Shown here one piece after another: positions 1-7,537 of a stretch of DNA of 16,764 nucleotides. How positions within the stretch are numbered: the stretch's first letter is position 1; each line of letters starts with the position of its first letter. The notes below the pieces were generated by a model that made no database searches, was not told the origin of the DNA, and was given only the letters and a program-made list of their open reading frames with translations. The stretch comes from an uncultured Novosphingobium sp. (GTDB lineage Bacteria > Pseudomonadota > Alphaproteobacteria > Sphingomonadales > Sphingomonadaceae): positions 1 to 16,764 of the forward strand of contig CALLNA010000108.1 of NCBI GenBank assembly GCA_938005655.1. The letters are read 5' to 3'. The position numbers and the translations under genes were made by a program.

Positions 1-1406
1 GCCAGCAGAAAAAATTCCGCCAGGCACGCGAACCCGCCGGCGAGGCCACGCCCCTGATTAGGGCCGAGAGGGGCCGACCAGTGCGGATGCGCCCGGGCGG
101 CTTCGAGGCACTCGACGTAGCCGATCTGGCCGAAGGGCACGCCGGTCGGCTGCGCATCGCCGGGGATTACGGCGTTCTTCAGGCGCAGCGCGATCGGATC
201 GATGCCGAGCTGCGTCGCGAGGTCGTCCAGCGCGCTTTCGACCGCGAAGTTGACCTGCGGCGCGCCGGGCGCGCGATAGGCCTTGACCGCCGGGCGGTTG
301 GTCAGGACCTCCCAGCCCGTGATCCGGGCATTGGCGAGGCGGTAGTGGCCGAGCGCGCAGATCAGCCCGGAATGGGCGGTGTTCCCGGGATAGGCCCCGG
401 CGTTGTAGATGAAATCGATCTCCGCGCCGACCAGGGTGCCGTCGGCCGCCGCGCCGATCCTCAGCTCGATCACCGCGCCGGGGGCCGGGCCGGTGGCGCG
501 AAACACCTCGCCCCGGCTCATCGCCAGGCGCACCGGACGGCCAGCCTTGCGCGACAGCAGCATGGCGACGGGCTCGAGGTAGATGCCGGTCTTGCCGCCG
601 AAACCGCCGCCGATCTCCAACGGATGGACGCGGATGTCGGCCTGGGCCATGCCGAGCACCGAGGCGGTGAGCGCGCGGATCGAGAAATGCCCCTGGCTCG
701 ACGCCCAGATCTGGGCCTGCCCGTCGGCGTTCCACGAGGCGACGCAGACGTGGGGCTCGATATAACCCTGGTGGACGAATTCGGTGGTATAGCGGCCCGC
801 GGCCACGGCCGCCGCGCCGGCCAGGGCCGCGGCCGCGTCGCCGCGCGCCAGGGCGACCTTCATCGGCACGTTGGAGGGACGCTCGGGCGCGGGCTCGATG
901 CCCTTGGTGAAGATGCCGTCGTGAAGCAGCGGCGCATCGTCGCGCATCGCTGCCTCGGGATCGAGGACATGGGGCAAGACCTCGTAGTCCACCGCGATCA
1001 GCGCCAGGGCTTCCTGCGCGATGCGGGCCGAAGTCGCCGCCACGGCTGCCACGGCGTGGCCGTCGTAGAGAACCTTCTCGTGCGCCATGCAGGTGCGCGA
1101 GATGTGGATGATGTCGCCCGAGCTTTCGCCCGCGCTGACCGTCAGCGATTCGAGGTCGGGAAAGTCCGCGCCGGTGACGACCGCCTTGACCCCGGGCAGA
1201 GCGGCGGCCTTGCGGGTGTCGATGCCGCGGATGCGGGCATGGGCATGGGGACTGCGCAGGATCGCCCCATAGAGCATCCCGGCGACGGAGAAGTCTGGGC
1301 CGAACACCGCCTTGCCGGTGACTTTCTCGACCCCGTCCGGGCGGACCGGGCGGGTGCCGACATGATGGAAAGGCCCGGGCGCGATCTTGCCGGAGAGGTC
1401 GTTCAT
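1..1406 (-). CDS. Molybdopterin-binding large subunit of a xanthine dehydrogenase/CO dehydrogenase-type hydroxylase (partial, 3' end missing)
   Basis: This is the catalytic Mo-cofactor subunit of a three-part molybdenum hydroxylase, a family that hydroxylates N-heterocycles, aldehydes or aromatic acyl compounds using water and passes electrons through 2Fe-2S clusters to FAD. I translated the frame by hand: it starts at the ATG at 1406 (AAGGAGAA ribosome site 8 bases upstream) and stays open to the window edge, about 468 codons, roughly 60% of the usual 750-790. Visible motifs are the family GGGFGGK loop (residues about 266-272) and YRAPGAP (about 377-383), both typical of cofactor contacts. 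The start overlaps the stop of the 2Fe-2S subunit in an ATGA, so translation is coupled. The active-site Glu, normally near the C-terminus, lies outside the window, so the substrate class cannot be judged. A run of six T in the last codons (near 11-16) is a place where a sequencing frameshift could hide. Confidence 0.9.
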   Translation of the reverse strand, partial: MNDLSGKIAPGPFHHVGTRPVRPDGVEKVTGKAVFGPDFSVAGMLYGAILRSPHAHARIRGIDTRKAAALPGVKAVVTGADFPDLESLTVSAGESSGDIIHISRTCMAHEKVLYDGHAVAAVAATSARIAQEALALIAVDYEVLPHVLDPEAAMRDDAPLLHDGIFTKGIEPAPERPSNVPMKVALARGDAAAALAGAAAVAAGRYTTEFVHQGYIEPHVCVASWNADGQAQIWASSQGHFSIRALTASVLGMAQADIRVHPLEIGGGFGGKTGIYLEPVAMLLSRKAGRPVRLAMSRGEVFRATGPAPGAVIELRIGAAADGTLVGAEIDFIYNAGAYPGNTAHSGLICALGHYRLANARITGWEVLTNRPAVKAYRAPGAPQVNFAVESALDDLATQLGIDPIALRLKNAVIPGDAQPTGVPFGQIGYVECLEAARAHPHWSAPLGPNQGRGLAGGFACLAEFFLL

Positions 1407-1906
1407 GCCGCCAATTCTCCTTCGACGCGCCGTTCCTGCCGCAACTCCGCCGCGGCGTCGAGCACGGCGCGGACGATCTTGTCGTAGCCGGTGCAGCGGC
1501 AGAGGTTCCCGGCGAGCCAATAGCGCACCTCGCTCTCGCTCGGGTCGGGATTGCGGTCGAGCAGGCTACGCGCTGCGACGATGAAGCCCGGCGTGCAGAA
1601 CCCGCACTGGAGCGCCGCATGGTCGAGGAACTTGCGCTGGATCGGATGGAGCCGGCCGCCTTCGGCGACGCCCTCGATCGTGGCGATCTGCCGCCCTTGC
1701 GCCTCGGCAGCGAAGACCAGGCAGGAGCAGACCATCTCGCCGTCGAGGATCACGGTGCAGGCCCCGCAGTCGCCCGAGCCGCAGCCTTCCTTGGTGCCGG
1801 TGAGCAGCAGCTCCTCGCGCAGCGCGTCGAGCAGGCTGCCGCCGGGATCGGTCAGGAACTCGACCGGGTCGCCGTTGACCGTGGCCGCTATGACGAGCTT
1901 GTTCAT
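1403..1906 (-). CDS. 2Fe-2S ferredoxin-type small subunit of the molybdenum hydroxylase
   Basis: This 167-residue protein is the electron-transfer subunit of the molybdenum hydroxylase and carries two 2Fe-2S clusters. The N-terminal plant-ferredoxin-like cluster is bound by Cys42, Cys47, Cys50 and Cys62 (GCGSGDCGAC, then VCSC). The second cluster, in the four-helix domain, is bound by Cys101, Cys104 (CGFC), Cys136 and Cys138 (CRC). Length and cysteine spacing are those of CoxS/IorA-type subunits, so no residue appears lost. The start at 1906 has a GGAGAGAAC ribosome site. It overlaps the FAD subunit upstream and the Mo subunit downstream by four bases (ATGA) each, so the three proteins are likely made together. 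The protein is cytoplasmic with no signal peptide. The identification is firm; the substrate of the complex is unknown. Confidence 0.96.
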   Translation of the reverse strand: MNKLVIAATVNGDPVEFLTDPGGSLLDALREELLLTGTKEGCGSGDCGACTVILDGEMVCSCLVFAAEAQGRQIATIEGVAEGGRLHPIQRKFLDHAALQCGFCTPGFIVAARSLLDRNPDPSESEVRYWLAGNLCRCTGYDKIVRAVLDAAAELRQERRVEGELAA

Positions 1907-2769
1907 GCGTTCTCTCCGGCCCGCTGCCGGGCGATTGCGACGACGCGCCGGGCGAGGACCTCGGCCATGGCCGTGCGATATTCGGCGGTGCCGCGCTTGT
2001 CGTCGATCGGACGGCAGGCAGCGCGAACCGCCTCGGCCATGGCGGCGAGCGCGGGCTCGTCGAGCCGGGTGCCGACCAGCGCCGCGCCGGCCTCGGGCAC
2101 CAGGATCGCAGTCGGCGCGACCGCTCCCACCGCGATCCGCGCGGCGGTGCAGGTGCCCTCGCCATCGAGCACGAGGTTCGCGCCCGCGCCGACCACGGCG
2201 ATGTCCATCTCGGTACGCGGGATCGAGCGCAGATAGGCGTCCCCGCCCTGCCCGCGCGGCGGCAGCCTGATCTCCACGACGAATTCCCCGGGCGCGAGCG
2301 AGGTGCGGCCCGGGGCAAGCGGGATCGCCTCGACCGGCACCTCCCGCTCGCCCTGAGGCCCGGCGATCAGGCAGGTCGCCCCGGCCGCGATCAGGGCGGG
2401 CACGCTGTCCGCCGCCGGGGAGGCGTTGCAGAGGTTGCCGGCCATGGTCGCGCGGTTGCGGACCTGGACCGAGCCGATCAGGTTGGCCGCCTCGACCACG
2501 CCGGGCCAGGCCGCCGCGAGCGCCCGGTCGCGCTTGAGCGCCGTGCACGGCGTCGCCGCGCCGATGGCGAAGCCCAGACCATGGCGGCGGGTGCCGGTAA
2601 GCGCGGCGATGCGCTTCAGGTCGACGACCGCCGCGGGCGCGATCCGGCCCGAGCGCATCTGGACGATGAGGTCGGTCCCCCCGCTCAGCGGACGCGCGGC
2701 GGGGTTCGCCGCTAGCAGCGCGACCGCCTGGTCGATCGTTTCCGGCGCATGGAAGGCCAGCGAAGCCAT
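1903..2769 (-). CDS. FAD-binding medium subunit of the molybdenum hydroxylase (CoxM-like)
   Basis: This 288-residue subunit binds FAD and hands electrons from the 2Fe-2S subunit to an acceptor. The two FAD loops of the family are visible: PLSGGTDL at about residues 27-34 and TMAGNLCNASPAAD at about 108-121. The C-terminal CO-dehydrogenase flavoprotein domain follows (about 175-280). The length is normal for the family. The ATG at 2769 follows a GGGGAGAA ribosome site. It is the first gene of the FAD, 2Fe-2S, Mo-subunit operon, and its stop overlaps the next start in ATGA. It lies 72 bases downstream of the SDR gene on the same strand, so read-through from the TetR-SDR transcript is possible. 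Control of the operon cannot be decided from the sequence. Confidence 0.95.
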   Translation of the reverse strand: MASLAFHAPETIDQAVALLAANPAARPLSGGTDLIVQMRSGRIAPAAVVDLKRIAALTGTRRHGLGFAIGAATPCTALKRDRALAAAWPGVVEAANLIGSVQVRNRATMAGNLCNASPAADSVPALIAAGATCLIAGPQGEREVPVEAIPLAPGRTSLAPGEFVVEIRLPPRGQGGDAYLRSIPRTEMDIAVVGAGANLVLDGEGTCTAARIAVGAVAPTAILVPEAGAALVGTRLDEPALAAMAEAVRAACRPIDDKRGTAEYRTAMAEVLARRVVAIARQRAGENA

Positions 2770-2825
2770 GTATTCTCCCCGAGGATTGCGGGGCCAGCTT
2801 CACGCCCGCGGCGCCGGTTCGTCAA

Positions 2826-2851
2826 CCGCTAAACCGCCCCGCTAAACCGCC
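2826..2851. repeat. Exact 13-bp tandem duplication across the SDR stop codon
   Basis: CCGCTAAACCGCC occurs twice back to back, at 2826-2838 and 2839-2851. The copy at 2839-2851 contains the TAG stop (complement of 2842-2844) of the minus-strand SDR gene; the other copy lies just beyond the stop. It looks like a replication-slippage duplication that left the protein end unchanged. No function is implied. Confidence 0.8.
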
Positions 2852-3645
2852 AGGGTGTAGCCGCCGTTCAGCGGATAGGTCTGCCCGGTGATCCAGGCGG
2901 CCATGTCCGAGCAGAGGAACAGGGTCAGCGCCGCGACCTCGTCCGGCTTGCCGTAGCGGCGAACGATGTAGCGCGAGAGCTGGTTCTTGATCTGGTCGAG
3001 CGCGTAGAACTTCTCGCGCTCCTCCTCGCTCATCGGGAATTCGAGCGAGGAGAGGGAGATCGCGTTGCTGGTGATGCCGTAGCGCCCCGCCTCCTTGGCG
3101 ATCGAGCGGACGAAGCCCGCCGCGCCGGCCTTGGCCGCGGAATAGACCGCCTGACGCGGCTCGCCCGCGCGGCCCGAGTCGGAGGTGATCGTCACGATCC
3201 GTCCGCGCTGGGCCGTAACCATGCCGGGCAGCAACGCGTGGCAGCAGTTGAACACGCCGTAGAGGTTGGTACCGAGGTACTTGCCCCATTCGGCCGGGTC
3301 CTCCTCCCAGAACACGGCGCGCGGGCGAAGCTGCGCGTTGGGGCCCGCCATGCCGGCGTTGTTGACCAGGATCGAGACCGGGCCGAGCTCAGCCGTCGCC
3401 TTGGCCGCCATCGCCCGGACGGATTCGAGGTCGCTGACATCGGCCTGGACCGCGGCGGCCTTCACGCCCAAGGCGCGGATTTCCTCGGCGACGGCCTCCG
3501 CGCGGTCCAGCACGTAGTCGTTCACCGCGACACCGCCGGCACCGTGGCGCGCCAGCATCAGCGCGATCCCGCGCCCCGCGCCCTGCCCGGCGCCCGTCAC
3601 CAGGGCGACCTGTCCGCCCAGGTCCAGAATGTCCTCTCCGATCAT
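2842..3645 (-). CDS. Short-chain dehydrogenase/reductase (classical SDR)
   Basis: This 267-residue classical SDR is an NAD(P)-dependent alcohol/ketone oxidoreductase. The nucleotide loop TGAGQGAG is at residues 17-24, NNAG at 95-98, and the catalytic Ser155, Tyr168 and Lys172 (YSAAK) have the standard 13-residue Ser-Tyr spacing. An acidic residue at the end of the second strand (Asp43 in VNDY) suggests NAD over NADP, which is an inference. The ATG at 3645 has a GGAG ribosome site and begins 12 bases after the TetR stop, so the two genes are probably co-transcribed from the divergent region near 4300. The C-terminus is the usual TGQTYPLNGG-type end. Its substrate is unknown; its pairing with the regulator suggests it acts on a compound of the same pathway as the plus-strand operon. 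It is less like the other SDRs here than SDR-1 and SDR-2 are like each other. Confidence 0.93.
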   Translation of the reverse strand: MIGEDILDLGGQVALVTGAGQGAGRGIALMLARHGAGGVAVNDYVLDRAEAVAEEIRALGVKAAAVQADVSDLESVRAMAAKATAELGPVSILVNNAGMAGPNAQLRPRAVFWEEDPAEWGKYLGTNLYGVFNCCHALLPGMVTAQRGRIVTITSDSGRAGEPRQAVYSAAKAGAAGFVRSIAKEAGRYGITSNAISLSSLEFPMSEEEREKFYALDQIKNQLSRYIVRRYGKPDEVAALTLFLCSDMAAWITGQTYPLNGGYTLAV

Positions 3646-3657
3646 GCTTGCTCCGTC

Positions 3658-4296
3658 CTATTTTCCGTTGGCTTCGTTGTTAGCGTTGATGCCGTCGATC
3701 ACGAAATCGATCGTGGCATCGCGAATGGCTTGCCGGTCGGCCATGCCCGGCGGGAACATCCAGTCCTCGAACAGGACGCAGCCGAGCACCGCGGCAAAGG
3801 AGACGCGGACCATCAGCTCGGGCGGGACGCGCGGCTTCTCGGACATGCGCCGTCGAGTCATCGCCGCGCCCTGGGCGAAGTAGTCGTTGAGGCCGTCCAG
3901 CGCGCTGCCGCTCTCGGTCGGGTCCTTGGCATAGGCCTGGGCCACGACCAGCGAGCGCAGCATCCCGGCATGCTCGCTGATGAAGTCCTGCAACTCGGTG
4001 ATGTATTCGCGCGCGCTTTCGCGGAAGGGCATGAAGCTGTCGTCACGGTGGCGCGCATGGAAGTCCGCGAAGTGGCGGTTGAGCGGCTCGAAGATCGCGG
4101 TGCGGAACAGGTCGGCCTTGGAATCGAAATAGCGGAAGATCTGCGCCTCGGTCACTTCGGCGCGACGGGCGATGGCCGCCGTGGTCGCGCCGCGATAGCC
4201 CGAGCGCTCGAACTCCTCGCCCGCTGCCTCGATCACGCGGTCGCGAATCTCCTCGGGCGAGCGGCGCTTGCGGCGGGTCACTTCGGTCACAGGCAT
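3658..4296 (-). CDS. TetR-family transcriptional regulator
   Basis: This TetR-family repressor has about 212 residues. The N-terminal DNA-binding domain holds the family helix-turn-helix (about residues 35-65, with TTAAIARRAEVTEAQIFRYF and the following SKADLF). The C-terminal part is a variable helical ligand domain of normal length. Two ATGs lie in tandem at 4299 and 4296. The GGGG ribosome site is only one base from the first but four from the second, so I place the start at 4296. The gene is transcribed away from the ten-gene catabolic operon. A palindrome at 4318-4335 between the two is a likely operator, which would let the protein repress both itself (with the SDR behind it) and the operon until a pathway compound binds. 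Family assignment is firm; operator and ligand are inference. Confidence 0.93.
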   Translation of the reverse strand: MPVTEVTRRKRRSPEEIRDRVIEAAGEEFERSGYRGATTAAIARRAEVTEAQIFRYFDSKADLFRTAIFEPLNRHFADFHARHRDDSFMPFRESAREYITELQDFISEHAGMLRSLVVAQAYAKDPTESGSALDGLNDYFAQGAAMTRRRMSEKPRVPPELMVRVSFAAVLGCVLFEDWMFPPGMADRQAIRDATIDFVIDGINANNEANGK

Positions 4297-4305
4297 CATT
4301 CCCCT

Positions 4306-4334
4306 TTGCGAAGGATAAGATAGCGGATACTATC
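4306..4334 (+). promoter_or_regulatory. Candidate sigma-70-type promoter of the catabolic operon
   Basis: A -35-like TTGCGA at 4306-4311 and a -10-like TACTAT at 4329-4334 are separated by 17 bases. Each matches four of six consensus bases. The boxes point to the plus-strand operon starting at 4379. The -10 box lies inside the palindrome at 4318-4335, as expected for repression by the neighbouring TetR protein. The match is by eye, and alphaproteobacterial promoters often deviate from this consensus. Confidence 0.45.
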
Positions 4335-4335
4335 T
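4318..4335. promoter_or_regulatory. Inverted repeat, probable TetR operator
   Basis: AGATAG (4318-4323) and CTATCT (4330-4335) form a perfect 6+6 inverted repeat around the six-base spacer CGGATA. It lies in the only intergenic space between the divergent tetR gene and the operon, in a locally AT-rich stretch of otherwise GC-rich DNA. TetR-family operators are commonly short palindromes of this size placed over a promoter. No second copy was found elsewhere in the window. Confidence 0.6.
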
Positions 4336-4378
4336 AATTGCGCGAGTCGAAAATCGCGGCCGGAGGATGCCTTCATCG

Positions 4379-5557
4379 ATGACCCAGCGGATCGGAAACC
4401 TGTTCGACCACCTGGCCGACCTCCAGCTCGCGGTCGACGGGATCGCCGATACCTGGCGCCCCGACGATCCGGAATACCGGGCCGACGTCTATCGCCAGAT
4501 CATGATGCAGTTCTCCTACGGCTACTTCGCCTTCTTCCACGCCAGCCCCGAACATCCCGACTGGGCGCCGCTGTGGAACCCGGTCTATACGTTGCAGCCG
4601 AACCCCGACGACATCTACCTCTACGCCCCGGTCAGCCCCCAGTACCGCTACCGCCTCTCGGGCAGCCGCGGCACGGTCAAGATGATCGCGATCAACACCC
4701 AGGCGGCCCTGGCCGGAATGCCGGGCGAGGTCGACATGACCGGGGCGAACTACGCCGACCTCGACGACCGCGACCTAACCGTGGACGCCGAGGGCAACAT
4801 CGACTTCCTGCTGAGCGCCGAGCGCCCGACCGGCCACGCCGGGGACTGGCTCCAGATCAAGCCCGGCGCCTCGGTCCTGATGGTCCGGATGCGCAGCTAC
4901 GACTGGCTGAACGAGGTCGATGCCATCCTGTCGATCGAGTGCCTTGATCCCGTCCCGCCCAAGCCGCGCCTGACGCCCGACGAGATCGTGGAGCGCATCC
5001 GCCACATGGCGGCGATGCCGGCCAAGGCGACCAAGCTGTTCTACTGGATGCAGAACGAGGTGAAGAAGGCCGGCGGCGTCAACGTCTTCCAGCCAGCGCC
5101 GATCGGCGGGGCGCTGTCGAAGCAGGTCTATCTGCCCGCGGTCTTCGAGTTTGCGGAAGGGGAAGCCCTGATCCTGGAGACCGACCTGCCCGAGGTCCGG
5201 CCCTACTGGAACTTCCAGCTCAACGATCCCTACTTCAACGCGGTCGAGTACGTGTACCGCCTCTCCAGCACCAACGGCCACTTCGCCCGGCTGAGCAGCG
5301 ACGGCAAGTTCCGCGCGGTGATCTCGCTGGAGGACCCGGGCGTGCCCAACTGGCTCGATCCCGCCGGCTACCGCGAGGGCACGATCTACGGGCGCTGGTA
5401 CGACTGCGATTCCTGCCCCACCCCGACGCTCAAGCGGGTCCCGTTCGCCGAGCTGCGCGACCACCTGCCCGCCGACACCCCGACCGTAACCCCAGCTGAG
5501 CGCGCCGAGGAGCTGCGCGCCCGCGTCCGCGCCTGTCAGCGCCGCAGGAGATGGTGA
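4379..5557 (+). CDS. DUF1214 domain protein, copy 1 (function unknown)
   Basis: This soluble protein of about 392 residues matches, from memory, the DUF1214 family, whose biochemical role is not established. The family-like core is the C-terminal third (about residues 260-345), rich in Trp, Tyr and Asn, with LNDPYFNAVEYVYRLSSTNG and a DPGVPNWLDPAGY stretch. No signal peptide or membrane segment is seen, so it is probably cytoplasmic. An in-frame ATG at 4367 directly abuts the GGAGG at 4362-4366 and leaves no spacing. The ATG at 4379 (12 bases from GGAGG) gives an N-terminus close in length to the paralogue at 8991, so I prefer it. It is first in the operon, and its TGA overlaps the next gene's ATG (TGATG at 5555-5559). 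The C-terminus is unusually basic (RVRACQRRRRW) and identical in both copies. It may bind or transform the pathway substrate; that is a guess from context. Confidence 0.85.
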   Translation: MTQRIGNLFDHLADLQLAVDGIADTWRPDDPEYRADVYRQIMMQFSYGYFAFFHASPEHPDWAPLWNPVYTLQPNPDDIYLYAPVSPQYRYRLSGSRGTVKMIAINTQAALAGMPGEVDMTGANYADLDDRDLTVDAEGNIDFLLSAERPTGHAGDWLQIKPGASVLMVRMRSYDWLNEVDAILSIECLDPVPPKPRLTPDEIVERIRHMAAMPAKATKLFYWMQNEVKKAGGVNVFQPAPIGGALSKQVYLPAVFEFAEGEALILETDLPEVRPYWNFQLNDPYFNAVEYVYRLSSTNGHFARLSSDGKFRAVISLEDPGVPNWLDPAGYREGTIYGRWYDCDSCPTPTLKRVPFAELRDHLPADTPTVTPAERAEELRARVRACQRRRRW

Positions 5558-6342
5558 TGCTTCCCGAATTCGACCTTTCCGGCCGCGTGGCGATCGTCAC
5601 CGGCGGCGGCAGCGGCATCGGCCGCGCGACCGCGCTGCTGCTGGCCGAGCGCGGCGCCGACGTGGCGATCGTCGGCCGGCGCATCGAGAAGCTGGAGAAG
5701 ACCGCCGCGGAGATCCGCGCGCTGGGCCGCAAGGCGCTCTGCGTCACCGCCGACGTGCGCCAGGCGGACCAGGCCGGGCCGCTGGTCGAGCAGGTCGTGG
5801 CCGCGTTCGGGCGGATCGACATCCTGGTCAACAACGCGGGCGGCGCGCACGGGCACGTCTCGCTCGCCCGGATGGACCCGGCGAAGTGGGACCGCGACGT
5901 CCAGCTCAACCTCAGCGCGGCGATGTACGTCTCGCAAGCCGCCCTGCCCCACCTCAAGGCGAGCAAGGGCAACGTGGTCAACGTCTCCTCGCTCGCCGGG
6001 GTCCACGGGACCAAGGGCGTTGCGGCCTATTCCGCCGCCAAGTCCGGGGTGCAGATGCTGACCCGGGTCGCGGCCTCCGAATGGGGTCCGCTCGGCATCC
6101 GCGTGAACTGCGTCGCGCCGGGCATGACCGCGACCGAGGCGGCGCGCGAGGGCTGGGAGAAAAGCGGCTTCGACGCGCTGGCCGCCTGCAAGGTCTTCCC
6201 GCTGCGCCGCTATGGCGAGACCCGCGAGGTCGCGCAGATGATCGTCTTCTTCGCCAGCGACGCAGCCTCCTACATCACCGGCGAGACGGTGGCCGTCGGC
6301 GGCGGCCCGCAGCTTGGCGGCATGATCGAAACGGACGAGTAG
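5557..6342 (+). CDS. Short-chain dehydrogenase/reductase, SDR-1
   Basis: This 261-residue classical SDR has the nucleotide loop TGGGSGIG at residues 15-22, NNAG at 92-95 and catalytic Ser145, Tyr158, Lys162 (YSAAK). Arginines after the second strand (GRR, 40-42) suggest NADP(H), an inference. An ATG at 5551 abuts the AGGAG at 5546-5550 without spacing. The ATG at 5557 is six bases away and shares a TGATG with the stop of the DUF1214 gene, so I take 5557. Its C-terminal stretch FFASDAASYITG recurs in SDR-2 with a near-identical DNA sequence. Both SDRs directly follow a DUF1214 gene, so the two-gene unit was duplicated. The likely job is oxidation or reduction of a hydroxyl/keto group on the same substrate the DUF1214 protein handles; the substrate is unknown. 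Confidence 0.94.
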   Translation: MLPEFDLSGRVAIVTGGGSGIGRATALLLAERGADVAIVGRRIEKLEKTAAEIRALGRKALCVTADVRQADQAGPLVEQVVAAFGRIDILVNNAGGAHGHVSLARMDPAKWDRDVQLNLSAAMYVSQAALPHLKASKGNVVNVSSLAGVHGTKGVAAYSAAKSGVQMLTRVAASEWGPLGIRVNCVAPGMTATEAAREGWEKSGFDALAACKVFPLRRYGETREVAQMIVFFASDAASYITGETVAVGGGPQLGGMIETDE

Positions 6343-6346
6343 AACG

Positions 6347-7537
6347 ATGGACCTGAGCTACGATCCCCCCGCCCAATTCCGCACCGCGTCGGACCAGCTT
6401 CACGACATCGTGTCGCGCGAGGTCGGCACGACGGATTTCGGCCCCGACGACTACCTGCCGGGCCTCAAGGTCCTGCTCCAGTCGATGGACTATGATCCGC
6501 GTTTCTCCGAGCAAGGCCGCCGCATCGCCTGGGGCGGCGTGGTCGGGGTGCTACGCGGGCGGGCGCAGGCGATCCGCTCGATGAAGGCGAACCCCGGCTT
6601 CGACGCGAAGCCGATCCTCAGCCCGGTGGTGATCACCGGCGTGCCCCGCACCGGGACAACGGCGCTGCACCGGCTGATGGCGGTCGATCCGCGCTTCCAG
6701 GGCTTGCAGACCTGGCTACTCGACAGCCCGATGCCACGCCCGCCGGTCGAGACGTGGGCGGATCATCCCGAGTTCCGCAAAAGCGTCGCCCTGCTCGAAG
6801 CGCGCTATGCCGCCGCGCCGCAGAAGCGCTCGGCCCACAACGTGATCGCCGAAGAGGTCCACGAGTGCTGCATGGTCCTGCGGCAGTCGTTCGTCTCCAA
6901 CCTGTGGTCGTGCAGCCACTCGGCCGCGACCTACGACGCCTGGTGGCAGGCGCAGAGCGAAGAGCCGGCCTATCGCCATTACTACCGCTGCGTGCAGCTC
7001 ATCGGCAGCAACGATCCGGACAAGCGCTGGCTGCTCAAGAACCCCGGCCATATCGAGACGCTCGACCTGCTGTTCGCGATCTATCCCGACGCCAGGGTGA
7101 TCCAGACCCACCGCGATCCGGCCAAGGCCGTGCCCAGCCTCGTCTCGCTGCTGATGCAGATGCACAACGAAATGGAGGTCGACCGCTACGAGCAGCGCTC
7201 GCACATCATGCTTCAGCGCGAGGTGGCGAAGTGGGCCAATGCCGTGCGCAAGTGCGACAAGGTGCGCGAGAGCCATGCCGATCAGGTGCTCGACGTGGTC
7301 CACGCCGATTTCCACGCCGACCCGATGAGCGTGCTCGAACGCATCTACCGCTTCATCGGCTGGGACATTCCGGATGAGACCCGCGCCCGGTTCGCCGAGC
7401 GGATCGAGGAGAAGCCGGAGCTGCAATTCGGCGCGCACCGTTACTCGATCGCCGATTTCGGCATGACCGAGGAAGAAGCCCGCGCGCCGTTCGGGGACTA
7501 TGTCGAGCGGTTCGATCTGGTGGAGAAGCGCAAATGA
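6347..7537 (+). CDS. Sulfotransferase-family protein (PAPS-dependent type)
   Basis: This 396-residue protein has the two co-substrate motifs of sulfotransferases. The 5'-phosphosulfate loop is GVPRTGTT (about residues 98-105). The 3'-phosphate region is VIQTHRDPAKAVPS (about 251-264, with Arg256 and Ser264). LLKNPGH at 229-235 is typical of the bacterial Sulfotransfer_3-like branch. Such enzymes move a sulfo group from PAPS to a hydroxyl. The start at 6347 is four bases after the SDR-1 stop, with only a weak ribosome site (GGACGAG). Its last bases overlap the alcohol dehydrogenase start (ATGA at 7534-7537). It sits in the middle of a catabolic operon, where adding sulfate is unexpected. It could activate a hydroxyl as a leaving group, protect an intermediate, or be a family member that has changed reaction. 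The fold call is strong; the activity is unproven. Confidence 0.88.
   Translation: MDLSYDPPAQFRTASDQLHDIVSREVGTTDFGPDDYLPGLKVLLQSMDYDPRFSEQGRRIAWGGVVGVLRGRAQAIRSMKANPGFDAKPILSPVVITGVPRTGTTALHRLMAVDPRFQGLQTWLLDSPMPRPPVETWADHPEFRKSVALLEARYAAAPQKRSAHNVIAEEVHECCMVLRQSFVSNLWSCSHSAATYDAWWQAQSEEPAYRHYYRCVQLIGSNDPDKRWLLKNPGHIETLDLLFAIYPDARVIQTHRDPAKAVPSLVSLLMQMHNEMEVDRYEQRSHIMLQREVAKWANAVRKCDKVRESHADQVLDVVHADFHADPMSVLERIYRFIGWDIPDETRARFAERIEEKPELQFGAHRYSIADFGMTEEEARAPFGDYVERFDLVEKRK

Noticed and set aside
1..30. Possible frameshift in the Mo subunit at the T-run near 11-16
   Set aside because: Only about ten codons lie in that part and the frame stays open; without the downstream sequence a frameshift cannot be shown.
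58..1620. 520-codon open frame on the minus strand and a 468-codon frame on the plus strand over the Mo-subunit region
   Set aside because: Both are low-complexity Arg/Gly/Ala-rich shadows of the molybdopterin subunit, whose true frame from 1406 shows the GGFGGK and RAPG motifs.
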